Counted from the stretch's first letter, positions 6,959 to 14,784 are shown. The stretch is 20,748 nt of DNA from Actinomycetes bacterium (GCA_023434535.1 JAEYSR010000093.1:1-20748), one strand, 5' to 3'. Program-made: numbers and translations. The notes: generated by a model not told the origin, from the sequence alone.

Positions 6959-8857
6959 TCAGATCTCGACCTGGGAGCCGACCTCGACCACCTGCTCCGG
7001 CGGCAGCTTGAAGAAGCGCGAGGCGCTCGCTGCGGCCCGCAGCATGAAGGCGAACAGCCGCTCTCGCCAGGGCGCCATCGACACGACCTCGCTCGGGATG
7101 ACGGTCTCGCGGCCGAGGAAGAACGTGACCTCGTTGACGTCGAGCTCGGATCCGCCGATCTCCAGCCGGTCGATCGCCTGCGGCACGCTGAGCTCCTCCA
7201 TGAAGCCGTGGTGCAGGGTGATCTGGCACAGGCCCCGGCCGAACTCCTCGATCTCCACGCGGTCGGACTCGGGCACGTAGGGCTCCGCGGCCGTCACCAC
7301 CGACAGCAGGATCACGCGCCGGTGCAGCACCCGGTTGTGCTTGGTGTTGGCCAGCAGTGACGGCGGCGCCACCCCGTCGCCGCGGAACATGAACACCGCG
7401 GTGCCCGGAGCCCGGGCGATGTCCTCGGGCAGTCGGTTGATGAAGTCCCGGATGGGGACCCGTCCGACGGCCAGTCGCTCGGCCACGACCCGACGGCCGG
7501 TGCGCCACGTCGTCATCGCCACCATGATCACCGCTCCGACGAGCAGCGGGAACCAGCCGCCGGCGGGGATCTTGAAGACGTTGGCGCCGAAGAAGCCCAG
7601 CTCGAGCAGGCCGAGCGGTGCGCACAGGGCGAACGCCCGAGGGGCGGCCCATCCCCAGTTGAGCCGCAGCAGCTTGTAGAAGAGCAGCGTGGTGACGAAC
7701 ATCGTCGCCGTCACCGCGATGCCGTACGCCGCGGCGAGGGCCGACGACTGCTGGAAGCCGAGGACCAGGCCGATGCACCCGGCGGCGAGGATCCAGTTGA
7801 CGAGCGGGAGGTACACCTGGCCGACGTGGTCCGCGGAGGTGTGGCGCACGGTCATGCGGGGCAGGTAGTCGAGCTGCATCGCCTGGACGGTCATGGAGAA
7901 GGCGCCCGAGATCAGCGCCTGCGATGCGATGATCGCCGCGAACGTCGCCAGGATGACCAGCGGCCAGCGCGCCCACTCCGGGCCCATCTGGAAGAACGGG
8001 CTCGAGATCGCCTCGGGGTCGTCCAGGAGCAGAGCGCCCTGACCGAAGTAGTTGAGGGTGAGGGCCGGGAACGCCACCCAGAACCAGGCGAACCGGATCG
8101 GCCGCCGACCGAAGTGGCCGAGGTCGGCGTAGAGCGCCTCGCCGCCGGTCACGACCAGGAACACGGAGCCGAGCGAGAGGAACCCGTCGAGTCCGTTGCT
8201 CGACAGGTACTCCACGGCGTGCAGCGGGTTGATCGCCTCGAACATCTCGAGGTTGCTCGACACCTGCACCACGCCGAGGACGGCGAGCGTCGTGAACCAC
8301 ACCAGCATGATCGGGCCGAAGAGCTTGCCGACGGTCCCGGTGCCACGGTTCTGGATGGCGAACAGGCCCAGCAGGATGAGGCACGCGATCGGCAGCACCC
8401 ACGCGTCGAGGGCGGGTTGGGCGACCTCCAGACCCTCCGTCGCCGACAGCACCGAGATGGCCGGCGTGATCACGCCGTCCCCGTAGAGCAGGGCCATGCC
8501 GAAGAGGCCGAGGAGCAGCAGCGTGGCCATCACGCCCGTGACCTTCTTGCGCTCGCCGACGACCAGCGTGGTCAGGGCCAGGATGCCGCCCTCACCGTGG
8601 TTGTCGGCCCTGAGGATGAAGATCACGTACTTGATGGTGACGATCAGGATCATCGACCACAGCATCAGCGAGCAGGCCCCGATGACGTTGGCCCGGTCCA
8701 CGGGGATGTGGTGGTGCTCGAAGGTCTCCCGGAACGCGTACAGCGGGCTGGTTCCGATGTCGCCGAACACCACGCCGAGCGCCCCGACCGCGAGCGCGGC
8801 ACCGCCCGCCCCGACCTTGGCGGGGTGGACGCGATCCTTGCGTCTGACGACGGACAC
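6959..8857 (-). CDS. kup: Low-affinity potassium transporter Kup (KUP/HAK/KT family)
   Basis: The 632-residue protein is a K+ uptake permease, probably a K+/H+ symporter, in the cytoplasmic membrane. The family hallmark GDIGTSPLYAF is at 32-42, followed by conserved blocks LMLWSMILIVTIKYV, RADNHGEGGILALTTL, LLYGDGVITPAISVLSA and TGGEALYADLGHFG. About twelve hydrophobic segments occupy roughly residues 18-435, then a soluble C-terminal domain of about 190 residues. The length is usual for Kup (620-670). The GTG at 8857 has AGGAG eight bases upstream. It follows the acyl-CoA dehydrogenase gene by 47 nt on the same strand, so they may be co-transcribed, though no functional link is obvious. Confidence 0.96.
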   Translation of the reverse strand: MSVVRRKDRVHPAKVGAGGAALAVGALGVVFGDIGTSPLYAFRETFEHHHIPVDRANVIGACSLMLWSMILIVTIKYVIFILRADNHGEGGILALTTLVVGERKKVTGVMATLLLLGLFGMALLYGDGVITPAISVLSATEGLEVAQPALDAWVLPIACLILLGLFAIQNRGTGTVGKLFGPIMLVWFTTLAVLGVVQVSSNLEMFEAINPLHAVEYLSSNGLDGFLSLGSVFLVVTGGEALYADLGHFGRRPIRFAWFWVAFPALTLNYFGQGALLLDDPEAISSPFFQMGPEWARWPLVILATFAAIIASQALISGAFSMTVQAMQLDYLPRMTVRHTSADHVGQVYLPLVNWILAAGCIGLVLGFQQSSALAAAYGIAVTATMFVTTLLFYKLLRLNWGWAAPRAFALCAPLGLLELGFFGANVFKIPAGGWFPLLVGAVIMVAMTTWRTGRRVVAERLAVGRVPIRDFINRLPEDIARAPGTAVFMFRGDGVAPPSLLANTKHNRVLHRRVILLSVVTAAEPYVPESDRVEIEEFGRGLCQITLHHGFMEELSVPQAIDRLEIGGSELDVNEVTFFLGRETVIPSEVVSMAPWRERLFAFMLRAAASASRFFKLPPEQVVEVGSQVEI

Positions 8858-8904
8858 CGGTGGCTCCTGGAGCTCTGCGACGGGTGGGAGGTGGGACCGG
8901 CGAC

Positions 8905-10056
8905 TCAGTCGCCGACGATGCCGTTCATGCGGGCCAGGATGCGGAGCATGACCTCGTCCGCGCCGCCACCGATCGACCAGAGGCGGGTGTCGCGGAAGAA
9001 CCGTGCAGGCCAGTTCTCCTCCACGTAGCCCATGCCGCCGTGGTACTGGACCGCGAGGTCGGCCATCCGGCGGGCGAGCCGAGCCGACTTCAACTTGGCC
9101 ACCGTGGCCTGGCGGGTGATGTCCTCGCCGTCCTGGTACGCCGCCACGGCGGCCCAGTTGTGGTGGCGGAGCATGTCGAGGTCGGCCGCGATGTCGGCCA
9201 GCTCGAACTGCAGGGCCTGGTTGGCCAGGAGCGGCGCCCCGAAGGCCTGCCGCTCCTGCAGGTACTCCACGGTGCGCTCGAGGGCCAGCTCGGTCGCACC
9301 GACCATCTGATAGGCGGCGATCATCCGCTCGTTCTGGAACTGGGCCATCTGCTGCTGGAACCCGTTCCCGATGCCGCCGATGGTGTTGCCGACCGGGACG
9401 CGCACGTCGTCGAAGCTCAGCTCGGCCGTGTCCGAGGCACGCATCCCGAGCTTGTCGAGCTTGCGGCTGACCGAGAACCCGGCGACGTCGGTCGGGACGA
9501 TCACCTGGCTCATCCCGCGGTAGCCGCCCTCGTCGGACGTCCGGCACAGCAGGCAGATCCAGTCGGCCTGGGTCCCGTTGGTGATCCAGAGCTTGGTGCC
9601 GTTGATGACCCACTCGTCGCCGTCGCGGACCGCACGGGTGCGGATGCCGGCCACGTCCGAGCCGGCGTCGGGCTCCGACACTCCGATCGCTGCGACGTGC
9701 TCGCCGGCGATGGCGGGCCGCAGGTACCGCTCCTTGAGCTCCTCGCTGCCGAACCGGTGCAGCGCCGGAGTCGCCATGTCGGTCTGCACGGTGATCGCCA
9801 TCGACACGCCCAGCGACGCTGCTCGTCCGAGCTCCTCGCCCAGGATCATCGTGAAGACGTGATCGGCTCCCCCGCCCCCGTACGCCGGGTCGTACTCGAG
9901 TCCGAGCAGCCCGAGCTCGCCGAAGCGACGGAACAGGTCGTGCGCCGGGAAGTCCCCTGCGGCTTCCCAACCGTCCGCGTACGCGTCGATCTCCTTGGCG
10001 ACCAGCTCGCGCACGGTCTGTCGGAACAGGTGGTGTTCCTCGGTCAGTTGGAGCAC
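8905..10056 (-). CDS. Acyl-CoA dehydrogenase family flavoprotein
   Basis: The 383-residue protein has the complete acyl-CoA dehydrogenase layout: an N-terminal helical domain (LTEEHHLFRQTVRELVAKEI), a middle beta domain with GVSEPDAGSDVAGI and WVINGTKLWITNG that hold FAD and substrate, and a C-terminal helical domain with ERQAFG and YHGGMGYVEE. It would oxidise an acyl-CoA to the 2-enoyl-CoA and pass electrons to ETF. At the position of the MCAD glutamate (YEG) it has GGGADE, while E243 in QNERM aligns with the catalytic glutamate of isovaleryl-CoA and long-chain enzymes, so catalysis is expected. The closest named type may be citronellyl-CoA-like; the substrate is unknown. The GTG at 10056 has AGGAG five bases upstream; upstream in-frame codons are leader sequence. 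Confidence 0.93.
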   Translation of the reverse strand: MLQLTEEHHLFRQTVRELVAKEIDAYADGWEAAGDFPAHDLFRRFGELGLLGLEYDPAYGGGGADHVFTMILGEELGRAASLGVSMAITVQTDMATPALHRFGSEELKERYLRPAIAGEHVAAIGVSEPDAGSDVAGIRTRAVRDGDEWVINGTKLWITNGTQADWICLLCRTSDEGGYRGMSQVIVPTDVAGFSVSRKLDKLGMRASDTAELSFDDVRVPVGNTIGGIGNGFQQQMAQFQNERMIAAYQMVGATELALERTVEYLQERQAFGAPLLANQALQFELADIAADLDMLRHHNWAAVAAYQDGEDITRQATVAKLKSARLARRMADLAVQYHGGMGYVEENWPARFFRDTRLWSIGGGADEVMLRILARMNGIVGD

Positions 10057-10077
10057 GGCGTCTCCTGCGTCGTACCG

Positions 10078-10108
10078 GGGCGGATCCGTCGGCTGTGACG
10101 GTCCGCCC
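10078..10108 (-). promoter_or_regulatory. 12-bp inverted repeat in the acyl-CoA dehydrogenase leader
   Basis: GGGCGGA (10078-10084) and CCGTC (10086-10090) pair perfectly with GACGG (10097-10101) and TCCGCCC (10102-10108). One bulged base and a 6-base loop interrupt the match. It lies between the likely promoter (10159-10188) and the ribosome binding site (10062-10066). It could be a protein operator or an RNA hairpin; no T-run follows. Confidence 0.7.
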
Positions 10109-10158
10109 GAGGGCTGGAGTGCGCTCCCGCTGGCGGCCCCCAGGGAAGTCCGACGCAG

Positions 10159-10188
10159 GCTATACCGAGACGGCTCGCGGGCCGGCAA
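10159..10188 (-). promoter_or_regulatory. Candidate promoter of the acyl-CoA dehydrogenase-kup unit
   Basis: On the minus strand TTGCCG (10183-10188) and TATAGC (10159-10164) are separated by 18 bases, a good match to a housekeeping sigma promoter. Transcription would start near 10152, giving a leader of about 95 nt that contains the inverted repeat. Confidence 0.55.
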
Positions 10189-10219
10189 CCGCCGCCACCC
10201 GACGACGACGGTCGGTCGC

Positions 10220-10238
10220 CCGGTGAGCGTGGCACCGG
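10220..10238 (-). terminator. Possible hairpin after the receiver-like gene
   Basis: CCGGTG (10220-10225) pairs with CACCGG (10233-10238) across a 7-base loop, about 20 bases after the stop at 10258. There is no T-run. Confidence 0.3.
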
Positions 10239-10257
10239 AGGTGCGGCCCGTCGGACC

Positions 10258-10821
10258 TCAGCGCAGCGGGCCCAGACCGACCGACGAGCGCAGCGTCATG
10301 GGCTCCGACAGCTGCAGCAACGCGGGCACGGCCCGATCGATCGCTCCGACCACGATCTGCTCGAGGACGGGTCCGTCGAGGTGATCGACGTCGACCACGT
10401 CCGCCACCCCGGCCGCAGCGAGCAGCGCCGCCATCTCGGCCGTGCGGTCGTCCGCGTACGGGACGTCCAGGACTGCCACGACCGGCACGTCGCCGACGTG
10501 GGAGACCAGGCGCTCGGCCGAGGCGACGGTCCCGGGTCGGTCGCGGAACAGCACGCACAGGGCGAGCGGGACGACCCGGGCGTCCTGCGGCCAGCGCAGC
10601 GGCGTCCGCACGAGGTCGGCCGGGCGCACGACCGACACGTCGAGCCGGTTCGACTGCTCCAGGTGACGGCGCAGCATCGGCGCGTCGCTCTGTTCCCTCT
10701 GCAGCGCCAGGACCGGGAGCTTCCCCCCGGACGCCAGGACCGCACTCGTCGTCGCTCGTCGTGCCACGACGTTCCATTCGGCACGGCTCGCGGGGTTGTG
10801 AGGGAGTTCTGCGACGTTCAC
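10258..10821 (-). CDS. Hypothetical protein resembling a degenerate response-regulator receiver domain
   Basis: I cannot assign a function. From about residue 35 the sequence runs like a receiver domain: strand LPVLAL, helix DAPMLRRHLEQSNR, strand LDVSVV, then VVPLALCVLF, SAERLVSHVGDVPVVAVLDVPYADDRTAEMAALLAAAGVADVVDVDHLDG and the last helix PVLEQIVVGAIDRA. The acidic pair after strand 1 is replaced by QRE, no phospho-acceptor Asp follows strand 3 (the site reads VLFRDRPG), and the switch Lys after strand 5 is Asp. It could therefore act only as a pseudo-receiver. The fold is an inference from pattern. The start is uncertain: GTG at 10821 is used, with GTG at 10845 and at 10767 (GGAA just upstream) also possible. 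It is 82 nt after the alpha/beta hydrolase gene. Confidence 0.6.
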   Translation of the reverse strand: MNVAELPHNPASRAEWNVVARRATTSAVLASGGKLPVLALQREQSDAPMLRRHLEQSNRLDVSVVRPADLVRTPLRWPQDARVVPLALCVLFRDRPGTVASAERLVSHVGDVPVVAVLDVPYADDRTAEMAALLAAAGVADVVDVDHLDGPVLEQIVVGAIDRAVPALLQLSEPMTLRSSVGLGPLR

Positions 10822-10903
10822 CGAAATGCAACGGGAACGACGCACCGACGTCGCGGGGCCGGTGGCCGGGCCGGCGTCCGGTGCCGACGAAGGTGACGTG
10901 GAG

Positions 10904-11875
10904 TCAGCCGAGGAGGGCCGGCTCGTCGGGCTCGTCCGCCGCCACGCCCCCGGGACCCTCGAGCAGGAGCCTCCGACGGCGAGAACGGTCGGAGGTGTAC
11001 GGGTCCGTCTCCGAGATGAACGCCAGCAGCTCCGACACGAACCGGTCGGGGTCGGCGTGGTGCGGGAAGTGCCCGGCGTCCGCGTAGATGGAGAGGCGGC
11101 TCCCGGGCATCGCCTCGTGCGCCCTGTGGGCGTGCTCCACCGGGATGATGCCGTCGTGCTCGCCCCACGCGAGGAGGACCGGCATCGACTGGGCCAGGTA
11201 GGCGCGGTCGAGCATGGTCACCAGCTGGCCCCGCCAGTCCACGACGGCCCGGAGCGTGCGGCCGAACGCGGCCCGCTGCCGACGGTCGGGCATCCCGCGC
11301 AGCACCCGCGCCACCTCGGCGTGGTCCCGGCCGATGCCGAGGCCCAGCCGACCGAGGAGACCCAGGACGACGCCCACGACCTCGTTCGCCCCGGGCACCA
11401 TGAGCGGGACCATGCCCACCTCCGACATCGGAGCGGCTGCGGCTCGGAGGACGGGGCTGACCTCCCGACCCACACCGCCCGCGCCGACGAGCACCAGGCG
11501 CTCGACCCGCTCCGGGTACTGGTAGGCCAGCTGCGCGGCGACCCCGCCGCCGAGGGAGTGTCCGACGACGGTGGCGCTGTCGATGTCGAGGACGTCGAGC
11601 AGGTCGCGCATCCCGTTCGAGAACGCCGCCACCGAGTAGTCGGCGCGGGGCTTGTCGGACGCGCCGTGGCCGAGCAGGTCGGGGGCGATCACGGTGTGGT
11701 GCTCGGCGAGTCGGCCCATGACCGGCAGCCAGCTCTCGGACTCGTCCCCGATGCCGTGGATGAGCAGGACCGCCGGACCGGAGCCCGACATCCGGTAGGC
11801 GCGCTGGTAGCCGTGCACGGTCCGGAACCTCGGTTCCAGGCCGACGCTCTCGGTCATCTCCCGACCCGTCTCCAC
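10904..11875 (-). CDS. Alpha/beta hydrolase
   Basis: The 323-residue protein is an alpha/beta-fold hydrolase with a full catalytic triad: nucleophile S107 in VGHSLGG, acid D241 in AWGEHDG and H269 in DAGHFPHH. The oxyanion region LLIHGIGDESESW follows the first strands, and DLLGHGASDKP is the usual loop before the nucleophile. A cap of helices occupies about residues 145-215. The substrate is unknown; ester, lactone, epoxide or ring-cleavage product hydrolysis are all possible. The C-terminal tail is long, basic and then acidic. The GTG at 11875 was chosen because TACGCT lies seven bases upstream; an ATG at 11857 is the alternative. It is divergent from zwf across a gap of about 110 bases. 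Confidence 0.92.
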   Translation of the reverse strand: METGREMTESVGLEPRFRTVHGYQRAYRMSGSGPAVLLIHGIGDESESWLPVMGRLAEHHTVIAPDLLGHGASDKPRADYSVAAFSNGMRDLLDVLDIDSATVVGHSLGGGVAAQLAYQYPERVERLVLVGAGGVGREVSPVLRAAAAPMSEVGMVPLMVPGANEVVGVVLGLLGRLGLGIGRDHAEVARVLRGMPDRRQRAAFGRTLRAVVDWRGQLVTMLDRAYLAQSMPVLLAWGEHDGIIPVEHAHRAHEAMPGSRLSIYADAGHFPHHADPDRFVSELLAFISETDPYTSDRSRRRRLLLEGPGGVAADEPDEPALLG

Positions 11876-11882
11876 GGCGCGG

Positions 11883-11888
11883 AGCGTA
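11883..11888 (-). promoter_or_regulatory. -10 element placing a leaderless start on the hydrolase
   Basis: TACGCT on the minus strand fits TANNNT and ends seven bases before the GTG at 11875, so the transcript would begin at or next to the start codon. No Shine-Dalgarno site is visible for this GTG. Confidence 0.45.
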
Positions 11889-11974
11889 CCGGCCGTGCTG
11901 GAGGGGTCCACGGCGGACCCAGCCGGTTCACGCGTTCTCCCCCGCCGGGCAACAGTGCCGTAACACCCGCTCCT

Positions 11975-11980
11975 CAGCGT
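11975..11980 (+). promoter_or_regulatory. Possible -10 hexamer of zwf
   Basis: CAGCGT ends six bases before the GTG at 11987. No Shine-Dalgarno site is present. The match is weak at its first base. TAACAC at 11961-11966 is another candidate that would leave a leader of about 14 nt. Confidence 0.3.
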
Positions 11981-11986
11981 GGTCCC

Positions 11987-13531
11987 GTGACCACCACCGA
12001 GCCCGTCGCTCCCGCTCCGATCGACGGGTCCGCGTCGCACACGCCCGTCCCGTCGGCCGAGGTCCCGACCCCTGCCCCTGCCCCGACGCGATCGGCGCCG
12101 CTCGGACGCGGGGTCCACCCGCACGTGATCGTGCTGTTCGGCGCCGCCGGCGACCTGGCCCGCCGCAAGCTCCTCCCCGGGCTCTTCCGCCTGACGCGGG
12201 CCGGGATGCTCCCCGAGACCCGGATCGTCGGGACGTCGATGGAGGACCTCGACGACGACGGGTTCCGGGAACTGGCCCTCGACGCGTGCAAGGAGTTCGT
12301 GCGCGGCGGCCTCGACCCGGAGGAGTGGCGCTCCTTCTCGGCCATGCTCGGCTACGTCCCGCTGTCCGCCGGTCCCGGCGCGCTGGTCGAGCGGGTGGAG
12401 GACCTCGAGTCCGGGCTGGACGGCGAGAGCCGTCGACTCCACTACCTGAGCGTCCCGCCGGCCGCCGCTCCCGAGGTGGTGCGCATGCTGGGCGCCACCG
12501 GGCTGAACCACCGGGCCCGCATCATCATGGAGAAGCCGTTCGGCTTCGACCTGGCCACGTCGAAGGTCCTCAACTCGTCGGTGAACGACATCTTCGCCCC
12601 CGAGCAGGTGTACCGGATCGACCACTTCCTCGGGAAGGAGGCGGCGCTCAACATCCTGGCGTTCCGGTTCGCCAACGGGCTCTTCGAGCCCATCTGGAAC
12701 CGCCAGCTGATCGATCACATCCAGATCGACGTGCCGGAGATGCTCTCGGTCGGGACGCGGGGCACCACCTACGACTCCTCAGGCGCGTTCCGGGACATGG
12801 TCGTGACCCACCTGTTCCAGATCCTCGCCTTCGTGGCGATGGAGCCGCCCACCGCCCTCGAGCCCGACGCCATCAACGAGGAGAAGGACAAGGTCTTCCG
12901 CTCGATGCTCCCGCTCGACCCGCAGTTCGTGACCCGCGGGCAGTACGAGGGCTATCGGGACACCCCGGGGGTGGCGGCCGACTCGGAGACCGAGACGTTC
13001 GTCGCCCTGCGCTGCGAGATCGACAACTGGCGGTGGGCGGGGGTGCCCTTCTACCTGCGCACGGGAAAGGAGATGGCGGAGGGGAGCCGCATCGTGTCGG
13101 TCGCCTTCAAGGAGCCGCCGCGGAGCATGTTCCCGGCGGAGTCCAACGTGAGCAGCTACGGGCCGGACCACCTGACGTTCGACCTGTCCGACTCGCCCAA
13201 GCTGTCGCTGTCCTTCTACGGCAAGCGTCCCGGCCCCGGCATGGTCCTCGACAAGCTCAGCCTCCAGTTCGCCCTCCAGGAGACCGAGGCCGAGGAGCAC
13301 GTGCTCGAGGCCTACGAGCGGCTGATCTACGACGCCATGCGCGGCGACCAGACTCTTTTCACCTCCGCCGCCGGCATCGAACGGCTCTGGGAGGTGTCCC
13401 AGCCCCTGATCGACGACCCGCCCGCGGTGCACCTCTACCGGCGCGGATCGTGGGGTCCGACCGCGATGCACTCGATGATCGCCCCTCACACGTGGCGGCT
13501 GCCGTTCGAACGGCGCTGGCGGGAGAAGTAG
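11987..13531 (+). CDS. zwf: Glucose-6-phosphate 1-dehydrogenase
   Basis: The 514-residue enzyme oxidises glucose 6-phosphate to 6-phosphogluconolactone with NADP (or NAD), the entry to the oxidative pentose phosphate or Entner-Doudoroff route. The dinucleotide loop GAAGDLARRK starts at residue 52, EKPFG is at 182-186, the active-site signature YRIDHFLGKE contains H213, and the second catalytic histidine is H275 in DMVVTHLFQ. The end (GSWGPTAMHSMIAPHTWRLPFERRW) is also typical. The GTG at 11987 was chosen as the last start before a Pro/Ala/Thr-rich stretch of about 45 residues that precedes the Rossmann fold, longer than usual for the family. No gnd, pgl, tal or opcA gene is beside it. Confidence 0.96.
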   Translation: MTTTEPVAPAPIDGSASHTPVPSAEVPTPAPAPTRSAPLGRGVHPHVIVLFGAAGDLARRKLLPGLFRLTRAGMLPETRIVGTSMEDLDDDGFRELALDACKEFVRGGLDPEEWRSFSAMLGYVPLSAGPGALVERVEDLESGLDGESRRLHYLSVPPAAAPEVVRMLGATGLNHRARIIMEKPFGFDLATSKVLNSSVNDIFAPEQVYRIDHFLGKEAALNILAFRFANGLFEPIWNRQLIDHIQIDVPEMLSVGTRGTTYDSSGAFRDMVVTHLFQILAFVAMEPPTALEPDAINEEKDKVFRSMLPLDPQFVTRGQYEGYRDTPGVAADSETETFVALRCEIDNWRWAGVPFYLRTGKEMAEGSRIVSVAFKEPPRSMFPAESNVSSYGPDHLTFDLSDSPKLSLSFYGKRPGPGMVLDKLSLQFALQETEAEEHVLEAYERLIYDAMRGDQTLFTSAAGIERLWEVSQPLIDDPPAVHLYRRGSWGPTAMHSMIAPHTWRLPFERRWREK

Positions 13532-13629
13532 CCGGCTCGACAGCCTCACTCGATCACGACGGACGGCGCGTTCGTGTGAACTCCGCTTGAACAGGTCCCC
13601 GGCGACGGGACGCGCCGCGATGGCGGGCA

Positions 13630-13635
13630 TAGGTT
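13630..13635 (+). promoter_or_regulatory. -10 element placing a leaderless start on the deaminase gene
   Basis: TAGGTT fits TANNNT and ends six bases before the ATG at 13642, so transcription should begin at the A of the start codon. No Shine-Dalgarno site precedes the ATG. Confidence 0.5.
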
Positions 13636-13641
13636 CCGACC

Positions 13642-14724
13642 ATGTCGATCGACCTCACCTCCCCCGCCGATCCGACGAGCTCCGACGGTGCCGCCGTCGA
13701 CATCGCCGAGCTGGTCGCCACCATGCCGAAGGTGGAGCTGCACGCCCACCTCGAGGGAACCATCGAACCCGAGCTCAAGCTGCGCCTCGCCCAGCGCAAC
13801 GGCGTCGAGCTGGCCGAGGCGACCGTCGAGGAGATCCGGGCCACCTACCGGCTCGAGTCGCTCACCGCCTTCCTGACCATCTACTACCCGGCCATGCAGG
13901 TGCTGCAGACCGCAGACGACTTCTTCGAGCTGGCCTACGAGTACCTCACCAAGGCGCACTCGCAGGGCGTCGTGCACGCCGAGATGTTCTTCGACCCGCA
14001 GGCCCACACGTCGCGCGGCGTCCCGTTCGACACGATGATCCAGGGCTACAGGCGGGCGTGCATCACCGCCGAGCGCGAGCTCGGCATGACCACCGGGCTC
14101 ATCATGTGCTTCCTGCGCGACATGCAGCCCGAGTACGCCATGGCGACGCTCATGGAGGCGCTCCCCTACAAGGACTGGATCATCGCCGTCGGGCTGGACT
14201 CCGACGAACGGGACCACCCGCCGGCGGACTTCGCCCACGTGTTCGCCAGGGCACGTGCCGAGGGCTTCCTGCTCACGTGCCACTGCGACATCGACCAGCC
14301 CGGATCGATCACCCACATCGGCCAGGTGTTGAACGACATCGGCGTCGACCGGATCGACCACGGCACGAACATCGTCGAGGACCCCGCGCTCGTCGACCTG
14401 GTGCGCGAGCGCGGCATCGGCTTCACCTGCTGTCCGATCTCGAACGAGTTCGTGACCGGCGACATGAAGGCCGGCCCGATCGCCGACCTGCTGCGCTCGG
14501 GCGTGAAGGTCACGTGCAACTCCGATGACCCGTCGTACTTCTCGACGTACGTCAACGAGAACTACGTCGCGCTCGCCGAGGCCGCCGACCTCTCGGCCGA
14601 GGAGGTGCTGCGCCTGGCCCGCAACGGCTTCGAGGTGGCGTGGCTGTCCCCGTCGCGACGCGAGAGCTACCTCGCTCTCCTGGACGAGCACGCCGCCCGG
14701 TTCGGCCTCACCGTCCCGGCCTGA
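13642..14724 (+). CDS. Adenosine/adenine deaminase family metal-dependent hydrolase
   Basis: The 360-residue protein has the deaminase branch fold of the amidohydrolase superfamily. Metal ligands are H34 and H36 in VELHAHLEG, H214 in LTCHCDID, and D295 in NSDDP; H240 in RIDHG is the catalytic histidine. The block HAEMFFDPQAHTSRG and CPISNEFVTG with NSDDPSYF resemble adenine deaminases more than adenosine deaminases. The HAGE motif is replaced by HCDI: the family proton-shuttle glutamate (E217 in mouse enzyme) is I217 here, with acidic D216 and D218 on either side. The purine or N6-substituted purine substrate is therefore unassigned. It lies 110 bases after zwf and 60 before an SRPBCC gene. 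Confidence 0.88.
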   Translation: MSIDLTSPADPTSSDGAAVDIAELVATMPKVELHAHLEGTIEPELKLRLAQRNGVELAEATVEEIRATYRLESLTAFLTIYYPAMQVLQTADDFFELAYEYLTKAHSQGVVHAEMFFDPQAHTSRGVPFDTMIQGYRRACITAERELGMTTGLIMCFLRDMQPEYAMATLMEALPYKDWIIAVGLDSDERDHPPADFAHVFARARAEGFLLTCHCDIDQPGSITHIGQVLNDIGVDRIDHGTNIVEDPALVDLVRERGIGFTCCPISNEFVTGDMKAGPIADLLRSGVKVTCNSDDPSYFSTYVNENYVALAEAADLSAEEVLRLARNGFEVAWLSPSRRESYLALLDEHAARFGLTVPA

Positions 14725-14771
14725 GCCCCACGGGTCAGGACATCCGCCGGCACGGCGCCGGCGACCGGTGA

Positions 14772-14777
14772 CAGGCT
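14772..14777 (+). promoter_or_regulatory. Possible -10 hexamer of the SRPBCC gene at 14785
   Basis: CAGGCT ends seven bases before the ATG at 14785, in the same position as the TANNNT boxes of neighbouring genes. The first base departs from consensus. Confidence 0.3.
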
Positions 14778-14784
14778 GGCGACC

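Noticed and set aside
8858..9970. A long in-frame extension of kup giving a 1003-residue protein
   Set aside because: The extra part is an out-of-frame reading of the acyl-CoA dehydrogenase gene. A GTG at 8857 with AGGAG marks the true Kup start.
10826..11986. A long in-frame upstream extension of zwf
   Set aside because: It lies opposite the alpha/beta hydrolase gene, which has a complete triad. The extension has no recognisable domain and would give an impossible 901-residue enzyme.
10904..12718. A 604-codon minus-strand frame covering zwf
   Set aside because: Only its end (10904-11875) is real; the rest is antisense to zwf.
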